The notes below the pieces were generated by a model, which searched no databases, was not told the DNA's origin, and was given only the letters and a program-made list of their open reading frames with translations. Shown here in pieces: positions 5,425 to 5,479 of a stretch of 5,479 bases of DNA. The translations under genes were made by a program, and so were the position numbers. The stretch comes from Nitrospinota bacterium (lineage in GTDB: Bacteria > UBA8248). The stretch covers positions 7,603 to 13,081 of the forward strand of contig JAPYQX010000049.1 in assembly GCA_029937135.1 (NCBI GenBank). The letters are read 5' to 3'. Numbering within the stretch: position 1 is the first letter of the stretch; each line of letters opens with the position of its first letter.

Positions 5425-5479
5425 CTGTCGGTCTCTCGCGGGCGGCGGGCGAAGCAATCTCCGCCCACCCCTTCTGGGC

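Overview
The window reads as a piece of a GC-rich bacterial chromosome, apart from one AT-rich island at about 300-500. The genes are bacterial in style: Shine-Dalgarno sites, a GTG start, short intergenic gaps and a compact 452-residue glucose-6-phosphate isomerase. I cannot assign a phylum from the sequence. The gene mix (lysine/alanine-rich DNA-binding tail, anaerobic-sulfatase-maturase-type radical SAM protein with a SEC-C tail) would fit many environmental lineages.

Layout: (1) 1-183, minus strand: the N-terminus of a histone-H1-like AAKKK-repeat protein that runs off the left edge. (2) 184-981: about 800 bases without a convincing gene. The left part is a probable leftward promoter for the AAKKK gene, with A/T tracts upstream and a triplicated 9-mer just downstream. 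The right part (about 670-830) is GC-rich and full of hairpins, two of them mutually exclusive. (3) 982-4033, plus strand: three genes in a row with gaps of 35 and 59 bases, probably one operon. They encode a metallo-beta-lactamase-fold hydrolase, glucose-6-phosphate isomerase (pgi) and a classical short-chain dehydrogenase/reductase (SDR). An exact 18-bp repeat lies at the pgi/SDR junction. (4) 4034-4083: a convergent gap with a large inverted repeat. (5) 4084-5424 (or 5457), minus strand: a radical SAM/SPASM protein with a C-terminal SEC-C motif.

How the genes may work together: pgi interconverts glucose-6-phosphate and fructose-6-phosphate. The hydrolase and the SDR have no substrate that can be read from sequence, so a shared sugar or sugar-acid route is only suggested by their arrangement. 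The radical SAM gene faces the operon, is transcribed separately, and has no sulfatase or other obvious target in the window. I see no mobile element, CRISPR array, tRNA or rRNA. I did not find a clearly new multi-gene system. The best leads are the AAKKK promoter region, the hairpin-rich leader, the pgi/SDR repeat, and the departures from family consensus in the hydrolase and the SDR.
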